NCBI GenBank assembly: GCA_015485945.1
Contig: WFSM01000034.1
Span: 1-9,933, forward strand
Length of the DNA stretch: 9,933 bases
Reading direction: 5' to 3'
From: Candidatus Bipolaricaulota bacterium
GTDB taxonomy: Bacteria > Bipolaricaulota > Bipolaricaulia > UBA7950 > UBA9294
Under the pieces are notes generated by a model. It was not told the origin of the DNA, ran no database searches, and worked only from the letters and a program-made list of their open reading frames with translations. The first letter of the stretch is position 1, and every line of letters starts with the position of its first letter. Below, piece by piece: positions 1 through 5,378 of the stretch. A program made the position numbers and the translations under genes.

Positions 1-1
1 G

Positions 2-331
2 AAGATGGTCGGTGATATCAAGATGGGCGGCGGCCCGATGATCGCCCGCGGCCCGAACATCAACCCCAAGGTGTTTGCACTATTGGTGGATACCGCCAAG
101 CGCGAGCACATTCCGTATCAGGTCGAAGGCGCACCCCGCGGCACCGGCACCGACGCTAACGCGATCCAGCTCACCCGCGCCGGGGTAGCGACCGGGCTCA
201 TCTCGGTTCCCAACCGGTACATGCACTCACCGTGCGAGATCGTCCATCTCGGAGACGTCGACCACATCGCTAAACTGATCGCCCATACCGCGGTCCGCAT
301 CGATGACTCGACCGATCTCATCCCTGGTTAG
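2..331 (+). CDS. M42-family metallo-aminopeptidase, C-terminal part (5' truncated by window)
   Basis: C-terminal ~109 residues of an M42 (glutamyl aminopeptidase/TET/FrvX-like) peptidase. These are cytoplasmic, di-metal, self-compartmentalising enzymes that remove N-terminal residues from peptides. Seen directly: GGGPMIARGPNINPKVF, then GTGTDANAIQLTRAGV, then the signature RYMHSPCE. In characterised M42 enzymes the His of the R-Y-x-H-S motif is a zinc ligand. The other metal ligands and the catalytic Glu lie upstream of the window. The frame is open from base 2, so the start is not in the window; the internal Met codons are not proposed as starts. The stop lies 29 bp inside the next gene, suggesting translational coupling. 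Family assignment is secure. Substrate preference (Glu, Leu, deblocking) cannot be told from this fragment. Confidence 0.93.
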   Translation, partial: KMVGDIKMGGGPMIARGPNINPKVFALLVDTAKREHIPYQVEGAPRGTGTDANAIQLTRAGVATGLISVPNRYMHSPCEIVHLGDVDHIAKLIAHTAVRIDDSTDLIPG

Positions 332-2177
332 GCGCGAATATCGCCGTCGCCGTGGGCACAGCTTTCTCGCCCTGTCCGCGGCGATTATACTCGTCGTCAT
401 TGTCCTGGCGGTATACGCCGGTGGCGCGGTCAGTGCAACGGTGCGCGTCCCCCAGGACTACCCGACCGTAGCGCGGGCAATCGCCGCCGCTCACGCCGGA
501 GACACGGTCCTGATCGGGCCGGGAACATTCTCAGTAAACGTCATCATCGACAAACCTCTCACCCTGCGCGGCGCTGGTGCGGATCACACCGTGCTCAGCG
601 GAGCAAGCGCGGGTAAGCCGGTGATCCTTGTCGACGGGACCGGGATTGCAGTCACGATCTCCGATCTCACGATCGCCGATGCCGCCCGCGCCACCAGTCC
701 GGCGAACTGGGTGGGGGCGGACGGCATCCTCGGCCGTGGCGACGTCAACATTCGTGCGGAAAATTGCGTCTTTCGCGACAACGACGAAGCCGGGATACGC
801 ATTACCGGGAGCGCGCACGTCACAATTATCGGGGGCACCATCTTCGGAAGCTGGGACGGCGTCGAAATTTCCGACGATGCGCATGCTGATATAACCGGAT
901 GCAAGATCAATAATGTTACGTACGGCGCAATTGTCCGCGACAGCGGAACGCTAGCGATCACCGGAAACGAGGTCAGTGATACGGCGGTGGGGGTGGACGG
1001 CCGGTCGAGCGTGGTCGTGCAAGGGAGCGATAACACAATGGTGCACAACGGGATCGACCTGGTGGGTAACGTCGCCGGCACGGTACGAGTTCCATTGACA
1101 ACAGCCGTTGCGACAAAAATAGTCTATCCCGATCCGAATTACCGTTCATTGCAGCAGGCAATCGACGCTCTCCTCCCCGGTGGGACACTCATCATTCATG
1201 CGGGCAAGTACAGCGGTGGCATAACGATCACCAAGCGAGTCACGATTACGGGCGAAGGCGACGTAACGCTGACCTCTATTAACCTCAGCGGTTCCGGGGT
1301 TAGCGTCGTCGGTAGTGGTGACCTCACGCTGTCGGGGGTCACAGTGACGATGGGGATATACGGGGTTGTCCTCGGAGCAGACGCAACAGCGCACATATCC
1401 AACTGCAACATCAGCGGCAATTGGAAATTCGGCGTGCTAGTACGCGGGCACGCCCGGGCACAGTTGGATGACAACACGATCGGCGGGGTGCAGTACGGGG
1501 TGTACGCGACCCCGTGCGCCAGCGTGACCGGTACGGGGAACGAGATAACGGGCACTGTAGGTGGGAACGCGGCCGGGAGCGTGCGCGCGCCAATCCTCCC
1601 GCCAACGGAGAAGGAGATCATCATGCCAGGGAGTAAGTACCTTACGCTGCAGCAAGCAATTGACGCCCTCCTCCCCGGTGGCACGATCATCCTGCGCTCC
1701 GGCGGGGACGGGTATGCCGGCCCGGTCACCATCGGAAAGCCGCTCACGATAAAGACACTGGGCGATAACCGGGTCAATCTCCGCGGGACGACATCGGCAC
1801 CCGTTCTCTCCCTCGTCCGCGGTGCTGATGTAACACTGGTTAACGTGGGGATCACCGGCGGAACGATCGGAATCCTGCTTGGGGGTAACGCACGCGTATC
1901 CCTCGATCATTGCGTGGTATTCAGGAACGGCTACGGAATTGGGGCGAGTGGTTCGTCGCAGGCCACGCTCGTTAACTCCAGTGTCATCGACAACGGCTAT
2001 GGCGTATTCGCCGAAACCCCCGCGTGTGTTCCCGGCGGTTGTCCGTTTTCCGGCACGATCACGGGAAGCGACAATACTATCCCCGGACCGGGCGAACCGA
2101 ACGCGAATACGATCGCTGCAGTCCGCCCATTGGATCTATCGTTCCTTACAACCGCGCGCGGCGGAACGTACCCGTAA
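303..2177 (+). CDS. Membrane-anchored or secreted right-handed beta-helix protein with three modules (NosD/CASH-like)
   Basis: A 624-residue extracytoplasmic protein. A basic N-terminus (residues 9-18, mostly Arg) precedes one hydrophobic segment (about 21-45), which fits an uncleaved anchor or a signal peptide ending near AVSA. The rest is short beta-strands with regularly spaced Gly/Asn/Val, typical of pectate-lyase-like solenoids. Three module starts are related: DYPTVARAIAAAHAGDTVLI (52-71), YRSLQQAIDALLPGGTLII (280-298) and YLTLQQAIDALLPGGTIIL (446-464). Each leads into a strand ending T-I/L-(T/K/R), and modules 1 and 2 end in G-N-x-A-G-(T/S)-V-R-x-P. The start ATG has no convincing Shine-Dalgarno and overlaps the upstream stop, so coupled translation is likely. 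No catalytic or sorting motif was recognised. A carbohydrate-binding, adhesin or S-layer-associated role is possible. NosD-type copper insertion is not supported, since no nos genes are adjacent. Confidence 0.85.
   Translation: MTRPISSLVRREYRRRRGHSFLALSAAIILVVIVLAVYAGGAVSATVRVPQDYPTVARAIAAAHAGDTVLIGPGTFSVNVIIDKPLTLRGAGADHTVLSGASAGKPVILVDGTGIAVTISDLTIADAARATSPANWVGADGILGRGDVNIRAENCVFRDNDEAGIRITGSAHVTIIGGTIFGSWDGVEISDDAHADITGCKINNVTYGAIVRDSGTLAITGNEVSDTAVGVDGRSSVVVQGSDNTMVHNGIDLVGNVAGTVRVPLTTAVATKIVYPDPNYRSLQQAIDALLPGGTLIIHAGKYSGGITITKRVTITGEGDVTLTSINLSGSGVSVVGSGDLTLSGVTVTMGIYGVVLGADATAHISNCNISGNWKFGVLVRGHARAQLDDNTIGGVQYGVYATPCASVTGTGNEITGTVGGNAAGSVRAPILPPTEKEIIMPGSKYLTLQQAIDALLPGGTIILRSGGDGYAGPVTIGKPLTIKTLGDNRVNLRGTTSAPVLSLVRGADVTLVNVGITGGTIGILLGGNARVSLDHCVVFRNGYGIGASGSSQATLVNSSVIDNGYGVFAETPACVPGGCPFSGTITGSDNTIPGPGEPNANTIAAVRPLDLSFLTTARGGTYP
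1151..1681 (+). repeat. Intragenic 33-nt direct repeat within the beta-helix gene (1151-1183 and 1649-1681)
   Basis: The two 33-nt stretches, both beginning GCAGCA and ending CTCCTCCCCGGTGG, match at 30 of 33 positions and lie 498 bp (166 codons) apart in the same reading frame. They encode the QQAIDALLPGG opening of modules 2 and 3. The near identity suggests a recent duplication or gene conversion of that segment, because the rest of the two modules has diverged much more. Confidence 0.85.
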
Positions 2178-2474
2178 AAGTAAAAGAACCTCACAGCTTG
2201 CGGCGGGGCAGTAGAGGTCTAAGTGAAGTTGATCCTCATGGTGAAGATTGCTGTATTGCCCTGTTGCCACACGGAATAGGAGAACAACGTCGCACACAAG
2301 GTGTGACGCTACAAAAAAGCCACTGTTTTTCGTAACGTCGGGTCTTGTGCCCGACGTCCTCCGGCGCAGAGTTCATGCAATCCGGACAAACCCCGAACCG
2401 ATTCGCCTGGGGCAAATCTCCGCTTTCCCCCCGCAGCAAGCGGTGGGGTATCCAACAGAGGTCTTCTGTGAAAT
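2178..2474. other. Convergent intergenic region, rich in hairpins, no convincing gene
   Basis: This spacer lies between two converging genes. Open frames exist on both strands, but none has a Shine-Dalgarno plus recognisable protein, so they are treated as chance. It holds a perfect 8-bp stem (acgtcggg 2335-2342 with cccgacgt 2350-2357, 7-base loop). An overlapping imperfect stem pairs 2305-2318 with 2326-2339, through A and T runs. There is also a 6-bp stem at 2420-2425/2438-2443 and a 7-bp long-range pairing of ggtgggg 2442-2448 with ccccacc 2480-2486. No strong U-tract follows any of the plus-strand stems, so a classic terminator for the beta-helix gene is not evident. It may be a dispersed intergenic repeat or a structured RNA. 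Confidence 0.5.
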
Positions 2475-2499
2475 GCCGGCCCCACCCGGTGAGGCCGGC
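2475..2499 (-). terminator. Hairpin just past the M32 gene, possible terminator
   Basis: Perfect 7-bp GC stem gccggcc (2475-2481) with ggccggc (2493-2499) around an 11-base loop. It begins 8 bases past the carboxypeptidase stop on the minus strand. Only a short ATTT follows, so it would be a weak intrinsic terminator or an mRNA 3'-end stabiliser. Confidence 0.5.
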
Positions 2500-2506
2500 G
2501 GCTCAA

Positions 2507-4000
2507 TTATATCTTGTAGATCTCAGAGTACTTCTGCGTGATGTAATCGATAAAATACTTGGAGTCGGGCTTTTCGCCGGTCACGCGCTCAAGTAAATCG
2601 ATTGGATCGTAAATGCGTCCAAACTGGTGGATCTTCTCCCGCAACCACGTGAGCAGGCGGGAGAATTCACCCCGAGCAAAGTCCTCCTCTAAACCAGGGA
2701 TATCCCGATGGGCAGCAGCGAACAACTGCGCCGCGTACAGGTTCCCCAGCATGTAGGATGGGAAATAGCCAAGCATCCCGCCGGACCAGTGCACATCCTG
2801 CAGCACCCCGTGCGCGTCGTCCGCCGGCGTCACTCCGAGGTAGCGATCCATCGCTTCGTTCCACAACTGCGGCAAATCATTCACGGCGATGCGCCCGTTG
2901 ATCAATCCCTCCTCCAGTTCGAACCGCAGCATGATGTGCAGGTTATAGGTGACCTCATCTGCTTCCACGCGAACGAGGGACGGCTCGACCACGTTCACCG
3001 CGCGGTAGAGGTCATCGGCAGCGGCAGCGGATAACTGCGAGAACACCCCGGTTGTAATCGGCGTGAAGAACTCCCAAAACGCACGGCTGCGACCGACCAT
3101 GTTCTCCCACATTCGCGATTGTGACTCGTGAATTCCCATCGACGCGCCATCGTCAAGCCCGGTCCACCGCAATTCATCGGGGATTCCCTGCTCATACAGG
3201 GCGTGCCCCCCTTCGTGGATTGAACTGTACAGGCCGGAGAACGGGTCGTCGGACAAGAACCGGGTAGTGATACGGACATCGCCGGGACCAACCCCGATGG
3301 TGAACGGATGCACGGTCGTGTCGAGCCGACCGGCGTGAAAATCGTACCCAATCGCACTAAGGGCGTGCAGTGACAGCTCCTGCTGCTTGTCCTCCGGGAA
3401 CGATCCGCGGATGAAGTCGGTGCGCGGTTTCGTCCCGTCCTCGCCCAGCCGTTTGATGAACGGAACGAGGGCGTCCCGAAGCGGCGCAATGATCTCCTTG
3501 AGCTTTGCGGCTGTCATCCCGGGTTCGTAATCCTCAATCAAGGCATCGTACGGGTTTTCTTTGTAGCCGTAATACTCGGCGAACTGGCGCGAGTAATCGA
3601 TCATCTCCTCAAGATGGGGGCGGAATGCGGCAAAGTCGGATGCCGCTTTTGCTTTCTCCCACGCTGTCTCGCTCTTCGATCGGGCAATCGCAAATTTCTC
3701 GAACAAATCGGGCGGGATTGCCTTGTGGCGGCGGTAGTCCCTCCCCACCACGCGTACGCTTGCCTTGTCCTGCGGAGAAAGGTCATCCCGTGTTTCCAGC
3801 TCCTCAATGTAACGGCCGAGATCGTCGGAGATGGAAAGCTCAAACACCATCTTAGCGAGCTTGCCAATTACCTCGGCGCGGGCGGCGTGTCCCTTTTCCG
3901 GTAGGTGGGTGCGCTGGTCCCAATGCAACAACGCTAGACTGGAAGACAGTTTCCCAATTTCACGCAGATGTTCCTTATAACGGGTGAGAGTATCCGTCAT
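2507..4000 (-). CDS. Carboxypeptidase Taq, M32 metallopeptidase
   Basis: A 497-residue zinc carboxypeptidase, the usual length for the family. It is cytoplasmic and removes C-terminal residues from peptides. Motifs in order: HPF (231-233); DVRITTRF (241-248); the HExxH zinc-binding and catalytic motif as HEGGH (262-266, Glu263 catalytic) followed by ALYEQGIP; HESQSR (291-296, whose Glu is expected to be the third zinc ligand); RVEADEVTYNLH (344-355); and GYFPSYMLGNLYAAQ (411-425). All are intact, so the enzyme should be active. The ATG has a strong Shine-Dalgarno (GAGGAGG at 4005-4011 on the minus strand, 4-base spacing). It starts 37 bp after the stop of the thioredoxin gene in the same direction, so the two are probably co-transcribed. 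No functional link between a cytoplasmic peptidase and an external thioredoxin is obvious; co-regulation by the divergent ArsR protein is the simplest inference. Confidence 0.96.
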   Translation of the reverse strand: MTDTLTRYKEHLREIGKLSSSLALLHWDQRTHLPEKGHAARAEVIGKLAKMVFELSISDDLGRYIEELETRDDLSPQDKASVRVVGRDYRRHKAIPPDLFEKFAIARSKSETAWEKAKAASDFAAFRPHLEEMIDYSRQFAEYYGYKENPYDALIEDYEPGMTAAKLKEIIAPLRDALVPFIKRLGEDGTKPRTDFIRGSFPEDKQQELSLHALSAIGYDFHAGRLDTTVHPFTIGVGPGDVRITTRFLSDDPFSGLYSSIHEGGHALYEQGIPDELRWTGLDDGASMGIHESQSRMWENMVGRSRAFWEFFTPITTGVFSQLSAAAADDLYRAVNVVEPSLVRVEADEVTYNLHIMLRFELEEGLINGRIAVNDLPQLWNEAMDRYLGVTPADDAHGVLQDVHWSGGMLGYFPSYMLGNLYAAQLFAAAHRDIPGLEEDFARGEFSRLLTWLREKIHQFGRIYDPIDLLERVTGEKPDSKYFIDYITQKYSEIYKI

Positions 4001-4004
4001 CGTT

Positions 4005-4011
4005 CCTCCTC
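4005..4011 (-). promoter_or_regulatory. Ribosome binding site of the M32 gene
   Basis: GAGGAGG on the minus strand, four bases before the ATG; it fixes this start. Confidence 0.8.
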
Positions 4012-4037
4012 GTGCTGATGTGGTGCTAAATTGTACC

Positions 4038-4670
4038 TTATTTGACGAGTGAGGCGAGGAACGCTTCAGTGAACCCCACCGGATGGGAGAGATCCTTGAT
4101 CCCCTCTTCAGAGAACCGAATGATCCCTTGTTTGTCGATCACAAACGTGTGTGGAATCCCGTACACACCGTACTCCTGTGCCACTGCCTGCACATCGCTC
4201 TGCGATCCCCACAGCGCAATGAGGTCGGTGTACCCGTTGGATGCTAAGTAGTCACGCGCGGCAGCGGCGGTATGATCGAGGCTCACCCCGAGCATCACCA
4301 CGCCGCGGCTCTTGAAGTCCTCATAATACTTATGCAGTGTGGGCATCGACATTCGACACGGCGTGCACCAGCTTGCCCAAAAGTCGAGAATCACTATGTG
4401 GCCGCGAAACTGATCCAGAGAGACTGTCTTCCCATCGAGGCTCTGGAGTGTGAAGTTGGGAGCGCGATCACCGACGTTTATTCCCACTGGCACGGAGGTA
4501 CCCGTTGTTGTCGTGGACACCGGCACAGTCGATTTGGGGTTCCCTTTACCGAGCAGGACGCCAGCGGTCACTCCGCCAGCGATGACGAGAGCAAGGATAA
4601 TTCCACCGCTGATCAGCACGGTGCGGTTACGCCACCACGATTGCTGCGCTTTCTTTTTTTGGTCTGACAT
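4038..4670 (-). CDS. Membrane-anchored TlpA/ResA-type thiol-disulfide oxidoreductase
   Basis: A 210-residue protein: basic N-terminus, one membrane segment (about 19-40, ISGGIILALVIAGGV...), a Ser/Thr/Pro-rich linker (about 45-62), then an extracytoplasmic thioredoxin fold of the AhpC/TSA-Redoxin/TlpA type. Seen directly: GDRAPNFTLQSLDGKTVSL (67-85), the active site WASWCTPC (98-105; Cys102 and Cys105), and the cis-proline loop GIPHTF (172-177). The family reduces or oxidises disulfides outside the membrane, for example in cytochrome c maturation. The CTPC dipeptide differs from the CEPC of ResA, so the partner is unknown. The ATG at 4670 is preferred over an in-frame TTG at 4688 because the predicted promoter -10 (4680-4685) would place transcription start within a few bases of this ATG. 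No Shine-Dalgarno precedes it. It is followed by the M32 gene and is divergent from an ArsR repressor. Confidence 0.92.
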   Translation of the reverse strand: MSDQKKKAQQSWWRNRTVLISGGIILALVIAGGVTAGVLLGKGNPKSTVPVSTTTTGTSVPVGINVGDRAPNFTLQSLDGKTVSLDQFRGHIVILDFWASWCTPCRMSMPTLHKYYEDFKSRGVVMLGVSLDHTAAAARDYLASNGYTDLIALWGSQSDVQAVAQEYGVYGIPHTFVIDKQGIIRFSEEGIKDLSHPVGFTEAFLASLVK

Positions 4671-4708
4671 GATAGTATCATGATACAATAATATTTAAAC
4701 CTGTTCAA
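4664..4708. promoter_or_regulatory. Overlapping divergent promoters and palindromic operator, tlpA-like/arsR-like pair
   Basis: Minus-strand promoter: -35 TTGAAC (4703-4708), 17-bp spacer, -10 TATCAT (4680-4685), ending nine bases before the thioredoxin ATG. Plus-strand promoter: -35 CTGACA (4664-4669), 17-bp spacer, -10 AATAAT (4687-4692), giving a leader of roughly 20 bases before arsR. A perfect 12-bp palindrome GTATCATGATAC (4675-4686) sits inside the plus-strand spacer and covers the minus-strand -10. CATGATA also occurs twice, 11 bp apart (4668-4674, 4679-4685). A dimeric repressor bound here would block both promoters. The promoter matches are by eye (5/6 for three of four hexamers, 4/6 for TATCAT). 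Confidence 0.6.
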
Positions 4709-4711
4709 CCC

Positions 4712-4718
4712 GGAGGGG
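4712..4718 (+). promoter_or_regulatory. Ribosome binding site of the ArsR-family gene
   Basis: GGAGGGG, three bases before the ATG (five from the GGAGG core). It lies just beyond the -35 box of the divergent promoter. Confidence 0.7.
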
Positions 4719-4721
4719 TAA

Positions 4722-5045
4722 ATGGAGGAAGCAACCTGCTGCGCGATATCAGAGTTCATCTCGGTATTGTCGAACCCAACGCGAATCCGCATTTTGTGCG
4801 CACTGTTTCCCGGCGAAAAAAGTGTGGGCGAAATTGCGGAATCGATCGGGCTGGCGCAAGCGCACACATCGGCCCATCTGCGGGTATTGTACGACCGCGG
4901 CTATGTGTCACGGCATCGCAATGGGAAGAAAGTGTACTACGCGATCCGCGATCCCCGCGTCCCGGAGTTCCTGAACGGCGCCGCCGATCTCGCCACAAGG
5001 CAACAGCGACCGGACACCGCAGCGAATGTCAACCTGCCTCACTGA
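4722..5045 (+). CDS. ArsR/SmtB-family winged-helix transcriptional repressor
   Basis: A 107-residue protein made almost entirely of one winged-helix domain: NPTRIRILCALFPGEKSVGEIAESIG (from 18), a recognition helix around AQAHTSAHLRVLYDRGYV (45-62), and a wing RHRNGKKVYYAIRD (64-77). These DNA-binding repressors dissociate on binding metal ions or on thiol modification. The classic ELCVCDL metal motif is replaced by EKSVGEIA, and no C-terminal His/Asp/Glu zinc site is apparent. The only cysteines are Cys6-Cys7 and Cys26. With a thioredoxin gene divergently transcribed, thiol/redox or thiophilic-metal sensing is the likeliest input (inference). The start has GGAGGGG (4712-4718) close upstream. 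Its stop codon lies inside one copy of the direct repeat flanking the helicase gene. Confidence 0.9.
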   Translation: MEEATCCAISEFISVLSNPTRIRILCALFPGEKSVGEIAESIGLAQAHTSAHLRVLYDRGYVSRHRNGKKVYYAIRDPRVPEFLNGAADLATRQQRPDTAANVNLPH

Positions 5046-5067
5046 TCGGTATCACCACTGAAAGTGA
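5035..5067 (+). repeat. Direct repeat, left copy (flanks helicase gene)
   Basis: This 33-bp stretch matches 8509-8541 at 28 of 33 positions without gaps. It contains the arsR stop TGA (5043-5045) at the same place where the right copy contains the helicase stop. Core: CTGATCG, then ATCACCAC, then GAAAGTGA. A gene-end location and duplication around an insert resemble an attachment site. The substitutions (GGT/GAC, ACT/ACC in the frame reading LI-x-ITTES) also allow the alternative of an old coding fragment present twice. Confidence 0.75.
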
Positions 5068-5072
5068 GGATA

Positions 5073-5168
5073 ATGGCCCTTTTTGAATCCACACCTAGCC
5101 AGCTTGGCTACAAGCCTTCGTTCGAGAAAAGACCAAAAACGGTGAAGACCGAAAAATTGCGCTGCTGA
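5073..5168 (+). CDS. Possible 31-aa small ORF, unrecognised
   Basis: ATG to TGA encoding a basic, Lys-rich peptide (MALFESTPSQLGYKPSFEK...). GAGGA lies two bases before the ATG, which is closer than usual. It begins just after the left direct repeat. It could be a truncated N-terminus of a gene disrupted when the helicase segment arrived, or chance. No family was recognised. Confidence 0.2.
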   Translation: MALFESTPSQLGYKPSFEKRPKTVKTEKLRC

Positions 5169-5290
5169 AGCAGAAAATTCAATGATAGATCATGAAAATA
5201 CTCTAAAGGCCCCAATCCTTCCTGACATAGCCAATCCCTTGCACTTTTCGCCTCCGTTCTAGTACAGTCTCACCATGCGCAAGATGCCGG

Positions 5291-5302
5291 AGAACATGTT
5301 CT
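5291..5302. promoter_or_regulatory. Perfect 12-bp palindrome upstream of the helicase gene
   Basis: AGAACATGTTCT lies about 75 bp before the helicase start and about 25 bp after a weak promoter candidate (5239-5268). It is a possible operator. The GAAC-GTTC half-sites are only two bases apart, unlike the Gram-positive LexA box, which needs four. Confidence 0.35.
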
Positions 5303-5363
5303 GTAAAGCACTTTGTTTATCCGGACACGACTGATCTGCTCCTGATATGGTAAACTTACGGAC

Positions 5364-5371
5364 GGAAGGGG
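5364..5371 (+). promoter_or_regulatory. Ribosome binding site deciding the TTG start of the helicase gene
   Basis: GGAAGGGG ends seven bases before TTG at 5379-5381. No ATG or GTG in this frame has comparable spacing. Confidence 0.65.
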
Positions 5372-5378
5372 AACAATA

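Larger units (their letters stand above)
5046..5378. other. Helicase upstream region: small open frames, palindrome, weak promoter
   Basis: 333 bp without a clear gene. Three tiny plus-strand frames have protein-like composition but weak start signals: 5073-5168 (31 aa, MALFESTPSQLGYKPS...), 5182-5262 (26 aa, MIDHENTLKAPILPD...) and 5275-5334 (19 aa, MRKMPENMFCKALC...). They could be gene remnants or leader peptides. Inverted repeats: tagcca/tggcta (5096-5110), ATGAT-AG-ATCAT (5182-5193) and the perfect AGAACATGTTCT (5291-5302). A weak promoter candidate is TTGCAC (5239-5244), 18 bp, TACAGT (5263-5268). A short T-run at 5080-5084 after a poor stem could end arsR transcription. Confidence 0.4.

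Noticed and set aside
1196..1855. 219-codon open frame on the minus strand inside the beta-helix gene
   Set aside because: Shadow of the repetitive, GC-rich plus-strand gene. The plus frame has the signal segment and coherent beta-helix repeats; the minus product has no recognisable domain.
2248..2541. 97-codon plus-strand frame in the convergent spacer
   Set aside because: No Shine-Dalgarno, no recognisable protein, runs into the end of the M32 gene and spans several hairpins.
4651..4660. T-run resembling a terminator tail
   Set aside because: It is the Lys codon run (KKK) at the N-terminus of the thioredoxin gene on the minus strand, with no stem before it.
4686..4688. TTG start for the thioredoxin gene, six codons upstream
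   Set aside because: It lies just upstream of the predicted -10 box and lacks a Shine-Dalgarno; ATG at 4670 begins a typical MSDQKKK N-terminus.
5291..5302. AGAACATGTTCT as a LexA/SOS box
   Set aside because: The GAAC and GTTC half-sites are separated by two bases instead of four; kept only as an undefined palindrome.
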